Assembly (NCBI RefSeq): GCF_019504385.1
Contig: NZ_CP080590.1
Coordinates: forward strand, 62,001 to 126,000
Length of the DNA stretch: 64,000 nt
Direction of reading: 5' to 3'
Source of the DNA: Devosia salina
GTDB lineage: Bacteria > Pseudomonadota > Alphaproteobacteria > Rhizobiales > Devosiaceae
In this document: piece by piece, positions 43,037 to 50,202 of the stretch
How the letters are laid out: each line of letters starts with the position of its first letter
Position numbering within the stretch: position 1 is the first letter of the stretch
Position numbers and translations under genes: made by a program
Notes under the pieces: generated by a model
Seen by the model: the letters and a program-made list of their open reading frames with translations, nothing else
Told to the model about the DNA's origin: nothing
Databases searched by the model: none

Positions 43037-43171
43037 TTGTCAAAATCGGAAGTGACCAGCAAGCGCGCCGCGTCGGCTGCTTCAAAAGTGCTCAGGGACC
43101 CAAGGTCGAGCAAAGCCGCGAAGACAGCCGCGGGCTCAGCTCTTACCCAACGCCCGGATCGCAAAAAGTAG
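43037..43171 (+). CDS. Small basic Ser/Lys/Ala-rich protein heading the ubiquitin-like operon
   Basis: A 44-residue protein starting at TTG 43037, seven bases after a near-perfect AAGGAGGTG. It begins SKSEVTSKRAASAASKVL and continues with RDPRSSKAAKTAAGSALTQ. Small proteins of this SKSEVTSK..SKAAK..AGSALTQ type recur beside phage-defence or XRE genes, to my recollection. An in-frame TGA just upstream fixes the start at the TTG. A hairpin follows. Its many Lys could make it a conjugation target or nucleic-acid binder, which is speculation. Confidence 0.7.
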   Translation: MSKSEVTSKRAASAASKVLRDPRSSKAAKTAAGSALTQRPDRKK

Positions 43172-43174
43172 TTG

Positions 43175-43208
43175 TTCAAGGAGCGCCGACGTTCCGGCGT
43201 TCCTTGAA
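43175..43208 (+). other. Strong hairpin between the small basic gene and the ubiquitin-like gene
   Basis: TTCAAGGAGCGCCG (43175-43188) pairs with CGGCGTTCCTTGAA (43195-43208) through 14 positions with one G-T pair, loop ACGTTC. No T-run follows, so it is not a simple terminator. It ends 15 bases before the next ATG. Confidence 0.7.
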
Positions 43209-43223
43209 TCTCCCCTCCCACAA

Positions 43224-43517
43224 ATGGCTACGGACATGACTGAAGTAATTTCAAACGATAATGCCTCTACGCAGAGGCGCCCGAATACCGACCTTGTCTT
43301 CATCAATCAGGACAGGCACGAAGTCGCAACGCAGAGGGTTACTTACGACGAAATTGTCGCCTTGTACCTCTCCGATGGCGGGGCATCCTCCAACGAGTAT
43401 TTGGTCAAGTATTCGCGCGGCCCTGCCGCCAATCCGAGCGGTACGCTCGCCCCCGGCAACAAGGTAAAGGTGCAAGATGGCATGCGGTTTCGAGTTTCGG
43501 GAACTGGCGAATCGTAA
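43224..43517 (+). CDS. Multiubiquitin-type beta-grasp (ubiquitin-like) protein
   Basis: A 97-residue protein with a single ubiquitin-like unit (residues about 23-92): 'DLVFINQDRHEVATQRVTYDEIVALYL', 'NEYLVKYSRGPAANPSG', 'NKVKVQDGMRFRVSG'. The order matches the bacterial multiubiquitin family, which usually has one or more such units fused. The C-terminus is SGTGES, not a bare GG, so a trimming step or use of the inner G is needed if it is conjugated. No clear ribosome site. Its last 41 bases overlap the E1-like gene. Confidence 0.85.
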   Translation: MATDMTEVISNDNASTQRRPNTDLVFINQDRHEVATQRVTYDEIVALYLSDGGASSNEYLVKYSRGPAANPSGTLAPGNKVKVQDGMRFRVSGTGES

Positions 43518-44682
43518 TCCATTTCTCCAGGACCTCGAGGAGCAGGGCTTCCTTCTCGACTTTGTCGGCGGCTACCTCGTGATCTACGGCTTGCCCTATT
43601 TGAATGCTCAAGGGGAGCTTGCGCACGGGGATTGGGCAAGTCCCGTCGACCTTTCGGCGGATGGTATTCTGGACGCACCCAAAGACCACCAAGCTTGGTT
43701 CAGAGGGGGGCGACCGCACGACCAGACCGGTCGCGCGCTTCGTCTTGGCGGCGGCGAGAACAGAGTCAAGGTCGCGGAGGATTTCGTGACCGACTATTCG
43801 TTCTCCTACAAACTCTTCAATGAAACTGGCGGAATGCGTCCATATCAATCGTTTGAAGAGAAAGCGCTCACTTACCTCGACACAATTTGCGCACCAGCCC
43901 TGGCAGCATTTCCGAACGCTACTCCGCTGCGTGCTCTGGAGCGCAAGGCAGCCGAACAGGGTACGCCATTGATGCTGCCTGATACTCTGTCGTCTCGCTA
44001 TCACATGAACGACGTTTCGAGGTTGCTGGTGGGCAAGAAGGTGGCGATTGTCGGCTTGGGCGGTACGGGTTCATACATCTTGGACTTCGTTGCCCGAACT
44101 CACCTCGCTGAGATTGCGATTTTCGACAACGATACTGTTCACGTACACACAGTGTTCCGCTTTCCTGGCTTCATCCCTCGGGCGATTGGCATGCTCAAAG
44201 TAGACGCTCTTATGATGCAGTACTCGAATTGGCACGGCAATATTGTCGCGATCCCGGAACGAGTGACGGACGCCAATGTCGACAGCCTGCGTAAATTTGA
44301 CTTTGTTTTTCTGGCGCTCGACGATGGCCCGGCCCGCATTTTTATTGCTGACTGGCTGAGTGCGAATGGCATTCCGTTCGTTGACTGCGGCATGGGACTG
44401 AACCGAGTTGCAGAAGGTCTGAACGGTGTCGTCCGAGTAACTGGTACGGACCGAGCAGCCTTCGAGAGCACCGCGAAGACACGCTTCCTGCCGGGTGGAG
44501 ACCCCGAGGGTGGCGAGTATAGGAAGCAGGGACAGATTGCCGAACTCAATGCTCTCAACGCGGCACTGGCTGTCGTTCGGTTCAAACAGCACTTTGGGAT
44601 TTACGATAGAGAGAACCGGTCTCCGTCAATAATCCTCGAAACGTCCACTTTCGAGGTGGACAGGCCCGGAGAAGACTCTTGA
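43477..44682 (+). CDS. ThiF/E1-like adenylyltransferase with N-terminal extension
   Basis: A 401-residue protein. Residues 1-180 form an N-terminal domain of the kind fused to bacterial ThiF proteins (possibly DUF6791 or E2-like; not certain). The ThiF fold follows, with 'VAIVGLGGTGSYILDFVARTHLAEIAIFDNDTV' (G193-x-G-G-x-G198; D217, D219). It has only three Cys: 3, 138 and 304, the last in 'FVDCGMGL', the best thioester candidate. No zinc CxxC pairs. Start ATG 43477 lies inside the ubiquitin-like gene; its stop overlaps the next gene (TTGA). Confidence 0.88.
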   Translation: MACGFEFRELANRNPFLQDLEEQGFLLDFVGGYLVIYGLPYLNAQGELAHGDWASPVDLSADGILDAPKDHQAWFRGGRPHDQTGRALRLGGGENRVKVAEDFVTDYSFSYKLFNETGGMRPYQSFEEKALTYLDTICAPALAAFPNATPLRALERKAAEQGTPLMLPDTLSSRYHMNDVSRLLVGKKVAIVGLGGTGSYILDFVARTHLAEIAIFDNDTVHVHTVFRFPGFIPRAIGMLKVDALMMQYSNWHGNIVAIPERVTDANVDSLRKFDFVFLALDDGPARIFIADWLSANGIPFVDCGMGLNRVAEGLNGVVRVTGTDRAAFESTAKTRFLPGGDPEGGEYRKQGQIAELNALNAALAVVRFKQHFGIYDRENRSPSIILETSTFEVDRPGEDS

Positions 44683-45086
44683 GGTATCGGTACGTGCCAG
44701 TAGACCGCATCCCTCGGCCCATGGCTGCGGCCATTGTCTATCACAACGAGGAATTTGAACTAGCCGGTCTGCTTTGCGCTTGCGGCTGCGGCCATCCCAT
44801 TACGCTACTGGTTCCGGATAGTCACAAGGTTTGGAACGAAGACGGCTACGCCACTGTCTCGCCTTCAATTGGCGTGATGGATGCACCCTGCAAGTCACAC
44901 TTCTTTATTAGGCGCGGCAGCGTCGAAATGCTTCCGGCTTTTACCGCGGCTCACGCCAGCGCAATAATGCAGGCCCAAGTGGCGCGACATGTCGCGCGCG
45001 ACGCGAAACCTGCTCCGTGGTGGACTCGGGCGAAGGTGGCTATTCTCGGCCGCCTCAGTCAGATGTGGCATTTCTTCTCACGATAA
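44679..45086 (+). CDS. DUF6527 family protein
   Basis: A 135-residue protein with a likely metal site: C33-x-C35-x-C37-G-H39 ('LLCACGCGHPITLLV') and C71-x2-H74 ('DAPCKSHFFI'). DUF6527 genes commonly follow multiubiquitin and ThiF genes; their role in these systems is unproven. It may replace the JAB-type peptidase. The TTG start at 44679 overlaps the E1 stop by four bases, with CGGAGAAG upstream. The end is an amphipathic or hydrophobic helix (WWTRAKVAILGRL). Confidence 0.85.
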   Translation: MRYRYVPVDRIPRPMAAAIVYHNEEFELAGLLCACGCGHPITLLVPDSHKVWNEDGYATVSPSIGVMDAPCKSHFFIRRGSVEMLPAFTAAHASAIMQAQVARHVARDAKPAPWWTRAKVAILGRLSQMWHFFSR

Positions 45087-45096
45087 TGCCCGGCAA

Positions 45097-45124
45097 GTCT
45101 ATGCCGCTTTGTGGCGGCATAGAC
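45097..45124 (+). terminator. Hairpin closing the ubiquitin-like operon
   Basis: GTCTATGCCGC (45097-45107) and GCGGCATAGAC (45114-45124) form a perfect 11-bp stem with a six-base loop, 10 bases after the DUF6527 stop. No T-run follows, so termination strength is uncertain. Confidence 0.6.
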
Positions 45125-45208
45125 AAAGACTTGGTCACCAAAACTAATCCCCGCCCTCTCCATCCGCGCTTACCCTCTCCTGTCGTCCCCCTTTCGACAG
45201 GAGCCGCC

Positions 45209-45766
45209 ATGCCAAGACCCTCCCTCAATCTCGCCTCCCGCCACGAGGCGCTGTTTCTCCGGCTCACCGCCCTCCACAAGGATGTGAGCACGCTCGCCAT
45301 CAGAAAGGGGCCGCGCGAAACCCCCGAGCCGGTGCGGATCGTGGCCGAGGGGCTGATCAGCGAATGCGCGCCCTTCCGCAAGACGCGCGACCGCCTGCCG
45401 GTGGCGGCGCCCGATCTCGCCGGGCTCTGCGTGCAACTGGGCCAGGTGCTGGCGCAATTGGCCGACTATGAGCGGCGCTACACATTCTGGGATGGGACGC
45501 TGGATTGCTGGTGCTGGCGGCTCGACGAAGGCACCATGCCGGTCAAGCGCCTGAAACCGCAGATCAAGGCGCCGCCGCCGCAGAGCACGGAGCCGTCCCC
45601 CATCCGCGACAAGATCACAAGGATGATCATCGCCAATCGCAATTCCGCCTATGAGCGGGGTTTCGAGGCCGGCCGCGTCGCGCGCATCGGGCCGCCGGCG
45701 CCCCAGGGCTTTCCCGAGCCCGATGCCTCGGCGAAAGATAATCCCCGCCTCGCCGACCTCGAATGA
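45209..45766 (+). CDS. Hypothetical protein with a conserved W-rich core
   Basis: A 185-residue protein, no signal peptide or membrane segment. The middle 'YERRYTFWDGTLDCWCWRLDEG' and the end 'YERGFEAGRVARIGPP' stand out. No family recognised. ATG 45209 follows ACAGGAG. GC content returns to the chromosome level here, so it marks the right edge of the island. Confidence 0.6.
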   Translation: MPRPSLNLASRHEALFLRLTALHKDVSTLAIRKGPRETPEPVRIVAEGLISECAPFRKTRDRLPVAAPDLAGLCVQLGQVLAQLADYERRYTFWDGTLDCWCWRLDEGTMPVKRLKPQIKAPPPQSTEPSPIRDKITRMIIANRNSAYERGFEAGRVARIGPPAPQGFPEPDASAKDNPRLADLE

Positions 45767-46220
45767 GCGTCCCCGTCTGTCTTCTCTCGAAAAGAGTTAT
45801 CCCCGCCTCGTTGACCGCGATTACTCTTGGTCCATCACCTCGCGTGGGCAGTCAGCATGCGACTGAGGCAGGGGTGAGCCGGGCGCGGGAGTGCGCATCT
45901 CCACGCGGGTTCCGGGCGCCGCATCCCTGCGACGAGCGTTCAAGGGGAGCGGGGCCTTGTCCCAAAAACCGGCCCCGGGGACAGGTTCTGTCTCACTAAA
46001 AAATACCCAGAGACGCAATCTGTCTCCGGTTCTGCCCTTCGACTTGTCCCGAAGGGCCAATCGTTCCGGTGGAACGATTGGAAACGAGAAGGCCATGAGC
46101 GCTATGCGCGAATGGCAGGCGCCAAACCCACGGCGTTATCGCCGGGGGCCGCATCCACACGCCCCTGCATCCAAATCGCCGCCCGCTGCGTAGAGTCAGC
46201 AAGACAGGCGGAGACACAGC
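45767..46220. other. Gene-free stretch with hairpins
   Basis: About 450 bases with no believable gene. It contains a perfect dyad CCAATCGTTCC-GGT-GGAACGATTGG (46057-46081) and, just before it, GCCCTTC / GAAGGGC (46034-46056). A minus-strand ORF (45821-46096) spans these but looks like translated repeat. Confidence 0.5.
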
Positions 46221-46952
46221 ATGATACGCAGCGGCGAAAATATCTGGATCATCGGCGGCTCGAGCGGCATTGGCGCGGCCCTGGCCGAGGCCTTCGCCAA
46301 AGCCGGCGCAAAGGTGGTCATTTCCGGCCGCGACGAGACGGCGCTCACCGACATGGTCCAAAAGATCGGCCCGGCGCTCATTGCCGCCCGCGCCGATGCC
46401 GTCGATGTCGCAAGCCTCGAGGCGGTCGCCCGGGCCCATGGGCCCTTCGACCGGGTCATCACCACCGCCGCCATCTACGATCCCGGCCCGGTGCTCAAGG
46501 CCGACCAGAAAAAGGCCGAGGCCATTTTCGCGGTCAATCTCGCCGGCACCTTCAATGTCGCCCGGGTCGGGGCCGGGGCGCTTCGTCCGGGCGGGCAATT
46601 GGTGCTGTTCGGCTCGGCTTCGGCCATTTTCGGCCTGCCCAATGGCCAGGTCTATTCGGCCACCAAGGCCGCCATTGTCAGCCTCGCCCAATCGCTGCGG
46701 GTGGAGCTGGCGCCCGAAGTGGATGTGCGCCTCGTCACCCCCGGCTTCGTCCGCACCCCGCTCACCGACAAGAACGCGTTCGACATGCCCGCGATCATGG
46801 AGCCCGAGGAGGCGGTGCGGCGCATCCTCAAGGGACTGGCCAGCCGGCGCTTCGAAATCGCCTTTCCCCTCCGCCTCATCTGGCCGCTGAAATTGCTGGC
46901 CGCCCTGCCGCACCCCATCGCCTTCGCGCTGACGCGGCGGCTCAAGGGCTAG
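46221..46952 (+). CDS. Short-chain dehydrogenase/reductase
   Basis: A 243-residue SDR. The cofactor motif is 'GGSSGIGAALAEAFAKAGAKVVISGRDE'; the catalytic Ser lies in 'LFGSASAIFG' and Y-x3-K in 'VYSATKAAIVSLAQSLRVEL'. Substrate unknown. GGCGGAGA precedes the ATG. The convergent DUF2177 gene ends nine bases after its stop. Confidence 0.92.
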   Translation: MIRSGENIWIIGGSSGIGAALAEAFAKAGAKVVISGRDETALTDMVQKIGPALIAARADAVDVASLEAVARAHGPFDRVITTAAIYDPGPVLKADQKKAEAIFAVNLAGTFNVARVGAGALRPGGQLVLFGSASAIFGLPNGQVYSATKAAIVSLAQSLRVELAPEVDVRLVTPGFVRTPLTDKNAFDMPAIMEPEEAVRRILKGLASRRFEIAFPLRLIWPLKLLAALPHPIAFALTRRLKG

Positions 46953-46960
46953 GGAGGGAC

Positions 46961-47377
46961 TTACTGGGTCAGCTTGACCGCAAGATAGCCCGCCAGCGCT
47001 GCGCTGCCGGAAAGGAAGCCGCCCCAGGCAAGGTCAATCAGGCTGATATTGAGGCTCCAGCCCTTGAGCGTGGCCAGGTTCGTCATGTCATAGGTGCCAT
47101 AGGCCAGGAGCCCCAGCGCCACCCCGGCCACCACCGCCCAGACCCACGATCCCGCATTGACCGCCGGCAGCACCGCAAAGCCGACAAGGCCGGCGATATA
47201 GAACAGGTAGAAGATCGCCGCCGGCAGCAGGTTCGGCCGCTCCAGCAGCAGTGGCCCGATCTCGGCGCGATAGAAGCCGATGCCCAGCACCGTCAGCCAC
47301 AGGAAGTCGAGGCCAAAGAACACGATCGCAGTCCCGCCATAGGCGGCCAGAACGGTCAGCAGAGACAGGCCGAACAT
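46961..47377 (-). CDS. DUF2177 membrane protein
   Basis: A 138-residue protein with about four transmembrane helices and the DUF2177 pattern: 'GLDFLWLTVLGIGFYRAEIGPLL' and 'YGTYDMTNLATLKGWSLNISLIDLAWGGFLSG'. Genes of this family are commonly in the RpoE-ChrR regulon. Here it follows chrR by nine bases. Function unknown. Confidence 0.9.
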   Translation of the reverse strand: MFGLSLLTVLAAYGGTAIVFFGLDFLWLTVLGIGFYRAEIGPLLLERPNLLPAAIFYLFYIAGLVGFAVLPAVNAGSWVWAVVAGVALGLLAYGTYDMTNLATLKGWSLNISLIDLAWGGFLSGSAALAGYLAVKLTQ

Positions 47378-47386
47378 ATCCCCTCC

Positions 47387-48034
47387 TCAGATTCCCAGCA
47401 TAGGCTGCACCAGGCGCATGAGGCGGCTGGAGAATTTCAGTGGTGCGTCCGTAATGGCCAGGCATATGCAGTCCGCCTCGGGTCCAGCGATCGGCTGGTG
47501 CGTCAGCGATCCGTCGGCATCCTCGATGTCGCCGGGACCGAAATGGTCCACTTCGTCGTGGAAGCTTCCGGTCAGCACCACTGTCAGCTCGCGCCCGCCA
47601 TGGCTGTGCTCGGGCACCGGCTTGCCGGCCGCGATGCACAAGAGCCGCGCCTGGGTGGTCTTGTCGCCGGTCCGGATCAGGATCTGCTTGGCATTGCCCA
47701 GATTGCGCCATTTGAGGCTGTCGACATCGCCGCCCAGATAGCTGCGCAGCGGTTCGGGCAGCGTGGCGCTGGCCGGCCGCGTGACGGGCACAGCGCGGTC
47801 CTCCGGCTCCACGGCAAGGCGGGACTTGAGCTGCTCCCAGCTGTCGGACGGGCCGGATACCGGCTCCAGTTCCTCCAGCAGCACGCCACCTGCCGCTTCG
47901 ACCATGGCCAATTGTCCCCGGCATTGGGGGCACATGGCAAGATGGCAGGCAACGGCAAGCGACCACCCTTCGGACAGGTGACCGGAAGCATAGTCGAGCA
48001 GGAGATCGTCGTTGAGGTGATGCTTGATGTTCAT
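47387..48034 (-). CDS. chrR: ChrR-type anti-sigma factor with cupin domain
   Basis: A 215-residue protein. The N-terminal zinc anti-sigma domain has 'H-x3-C-x2-C' in 'VACHLAMCPQCRGQLA', preceded by 'DDLLLDYASGHL'. The C-terminal cupin has 'PEHSHGGRELTVVLTGSFHDE'. In Rhodobacter, ChrR binds sigma-E (RpoE) and releases it on singlet oxygen. It starts inside the sigma gene's last codons (ATGA). Confidence 0.95.
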   Translation of the reverse strand: MNIKHHLNDDLLLDYASGHLSEGWSLAVACHLAMCPQCRGQLAMVEAAGGVLLEELEPVSGPSDSWEQLKSRLAVEPEDRAVPVTRPASATLPEPLRSYLGGDVDSLKWRNLGNAKQILIRTGDKTTQARLLCIAAGKPVPEHSHGGRELTVVLTGSFHDEVDHFGPGDIEDADGSLTHQPIAGPEADCICLAITDAPLKFSSRLMRLVQPMLGI

Positions 48035-48606
48035 TTCATTTCCTCCAGCGCCGCGCGAAGGCGTCCGAAGGCCAGTCTGATGCGCGATTTCACAGTGCCG
48101 ATCGGCAATCCAAGGCGGGCGGCGATGGTGCTGTGCGATGCTTCGTCGAAAAAGGAGAGGCGGATCAATTCGATCTGTTCCGCCGGCAGGGTCTTGAGGG
48201 CTTCGTGCAGGGCCTGTCCGCTCTGCTTCTGCTCCAGCAGGTCGGGAGCGTCAGCCTGGGGTGCGGGGGCAAGCGCTGGGTCGTCCGGGTCGAAGGCCGG
48301 GCGCTTCTGCTTGCGCCAGGCGTCGATCCAGATATTGCGGGCGATTGTGAATACCCAGGCCGAGGCCTGGCCGCGCGCCGGGTCGAACTGCCCGGCCTTG
48401 CGCCAGATCGCCAGCATGGTCTCCTGCATCAGGTCCTCTGCCGCCTGCCCGTCGCGGGTCAGCTTGAGCAGATAGGCCCTGATGCGCGGGCCGAACTCGC
48501 GGAACAGCGCCTCGAAGGCCACCATGTCCCGGGCAATGGCGACGGCAACAATCTGTTCGCCGAGCTCCTCGCTGGATTTGGCGGCAGTCACTTTTCGGTC
48601 CGTCAT
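48031..48606 (-). CDS. rpoE: ECF sigma factor (RpoE of the RpoE-ChrR pair)
   Basis: A 191-residue sigma-70 family factor. Region 2: 'FEALFREFGPRIRAYLLKLTRDGQAAEDLMQETMLAIWRK..SAWVFTIARNIWIDAWRK'; region 4: 'LPAEQIELIRLSFFDEASHSTIAARLGLPIGTVKSRIRLAFGRLRAAL'. ATG 48606 is the natural start; the frame upstream to 48861 is not family-like. It overlaps chrR by four bases. An RpoE-like promoter lies upstream, suggesting autoregulation. Confidence 0.93.
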   Translation of the reverse strand: MTDRKVTAAKSSEELGEQIVAVAIARDMVAFEALFREFGPRIRAYLLKLTRDGQAAEDLMQETMLAIWRKAGQFDPARGQASAWVFTIARNIWIDAWRKQKRPAFDPDDPALAPAPQADAPDLLEQKQSGQALHEALKTLPAEQIELIRLSFFDEASHSTIAARLGLPIGTVKSRIRLAFGRLRAALEEMK

Positions 48607-48712
48607 GCGGCGCGGGCCCCGGTCTGGCGCAGGCACGGCAGGGCGACGGCGCGTTGAAAACGCAGCATCCTTACACGGCTCGTCCAGTGGGTAAATCGCA
48701 AGTGTCATGCCT

Positions 48713-48742
48713 CGATTACGCGGGGCCCGGAACACTGGATCA
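48713..48742 (-). promoter_or_regulatory. Candidate RpoE-dependent promoter of rpoE-chrR
   Basis: On the minus strand TGATCC (48742-48737), an 18-base spacer and TAATCG (48718-48713) match the RpoE promoter pattern TGATCC-N18-TAA known for the Rhodobacter rpoE-chrR operon. It lies about 107 bases upstream of the rpoE ATG. Confidence 0.6.
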
Positions 48743-48852
48743 GTCCCGCCCGATTTTTCTCGTCGGGTGCCGGTCCTGAATATATTGCCGTCCGGATGAA
48801 CCGGATTGCTCCCCCATCCGTATCTTCTCCCAAACAGTATGGGACCCAGACG

Positions 48853-50202
48853 ATGTTTCACGCCACTTCAGGCTTTTCCGGTTCGCACTCCGCGCGGCAG
48901 CGTATCGCCGTGATCGGCAGTGGCGTATCCGGGCTCTCGGCCGCCTGGCTGCTCTCGCAATCCCATGATGTGGTGCTTTACGAGGCCGACAACCGCGCCG
49001 GTGGGCACGCGAACACCATCGATGTGCCCGGGACGGGTCCGGTGGATACCGGCTTCATCGTCTACAATGAGCAGAACTATCCCAATTTCACCGCCATGAT
49101 GGACCATCTGGGCGTGCAGAGCATCAAGTCCCAGATGTCGTTCTCCGCCTCGCTCGATCAGGGCAGCTTCGAATATTGCGGCGAAGGTCTCGGCGGATTG
49201 CTGGCGCAAAAGCGCAATGCCTTCCGCCCCCGCTTCTGGGCCTTGCTGCGTGATCTGCTGCGCTTCTACCGTGAGGCGCCCGAGGTGCTCGACCGGCCGG
49301 ACCTGCAGCAATTGACCCTTGATGAATATCTGCGCACGCAGCGCTACTCGCAGTCCTTCGTGGACGATCATCTTTTGCCGCTCGCGGCCGCCATCTGGTC
49401 GTCCTCGGCAAGTGATATCCGCTCTTATCCGCTGCTGGCCTTCGTCCGCTTCTTCCAGAGCCATAATCTCCTGCAGATCTGGGAGCGTCCGAACTGGCGC
49501 ACCGTCAAGGGCGGCAGCCGCGCCTATGTCAACGCGCTGCTCGACCGGTTCCGGGGCGAACTGCGCCTTTCAACACCCGTTGCCACCATTCGACGCGACG
49601 CGACGGGCGTGACGGTGGTCGATGGTCGCGGCCATGGCGACCGTTTCGACCAGGTGCTCATCGCCAGCCACGCCGATCAGGCCCTGGGCATGCTCGAAGC
49701 GCCCTCGGCCAGTGAGCGCAGCCTGCTGGGTGCCTTCGGCTATACCGTGAACACGGCGGTGTTGCATGCCGATCTCCGGTTCATGCCGCGCCGCAAGCGC
49801 GTGTGGAGCTGCTGGAACTATATTGCCGTGGACCATGCGCAAAGTGCGCACCCGCTCTGTGTCAGCTACTGGATGAACCGGTTGCAGTCCCTCCCGGGGC
49901 GCAATCTGTTTGTCACCCTCAATCCGCCCGCCGACCCACGCGACGAGATCGCGCGGTTTGAATACACGCATCCCCTGTTCGACAGCCGCGCCATCCACGC
50001 CCAGGAGAATCTGTGGCAACTGCAGGGGCAGAACCGCACATGGTATGCCGGTGCCCATTTCGGCCGCGGTTTCCATGAAGATGGCCTGCAGTCTGGTCTG
50101 GCGGCGGCCGAGGCCATGGGTGCGCTGCCGCGCCCCTGGAGCGTGCCCAACCCCTCTGGGCGCATCACGCTCGCGCCGCCCGCGGCGGCGCTGGTGGCAT
50201 GA
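48853..50202 (+). CDS. NAD/FAD-dependent oxidoreductase (COG2907-like)
   Basis: A 449-residue flavoprotein. FAD motif 'IAVIGSGVSGLSAAWLLSQSHDVVLYEADNRAGGHANTIDV', then the family block 'DTGFIVYNEQNYPNFTAMMDHLGV'. It is a homologue of the desaturase-like oxidases found with DUF1365 and cyclopropane-fatty-acid-synthase-like genes in RpoE-ChrR regulons, where such genes modify membrane lipids. ATG 48853; a longer start at 48796 is possible. Divergent from rpoE. Confidence 0.87.
   Translation: MFHATSGFSGSHSARQRIAVIGSGVSGLSAAWLLSQSHDVVLYEADNRAGGHANTIDVPGTGPVDTGFIVYNEQNYPNFTAMMDHLGVQSIKSQMSFSASLDQGSFEYCGEGLGGLLAQKRNAFRPRFWALLRDLLRFYREAPEVLDRPDLQQLTLDEYLRTQRYSQSFVDDHLLPLAAAIWSSSASDIRSYPLLAFVRFFQSHNLLQIWERPNWRTVKGGSRAYVNALLDRFRGELRLSTPVATIRRDATGVTVVDGRGHGDRFDQVLIASHADQALGMLEAPSASERSLLGAFGYTVNTAVLHADLRFMPRRKRVWSCWNYIAVDHAQSAHPLCVSYWMNRLQSLPGRNLFVTLNPPADPRDEIARFEYTHPLFDSRAIHAQENLWQLQGQNRTWYAGAHFGRGFHEDGLQSGLAAAEAMGALPRPWSVPNPSGRITLAPPAAALVA

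Noticed and set aside
45821..46096. 91-codon ORF on the minus strand in a gene gap
   Set aside because: Covers the paired hairpins; the product looks like translated repeat and lacks a ribosome site. Left as non-coding.
46112..48475. 787-codon ORF on the plus strand
   Set aside because: Spans the SDR gene in a wrong frame and runs antisense to DUF2177, chrR and rpoE. No domain.
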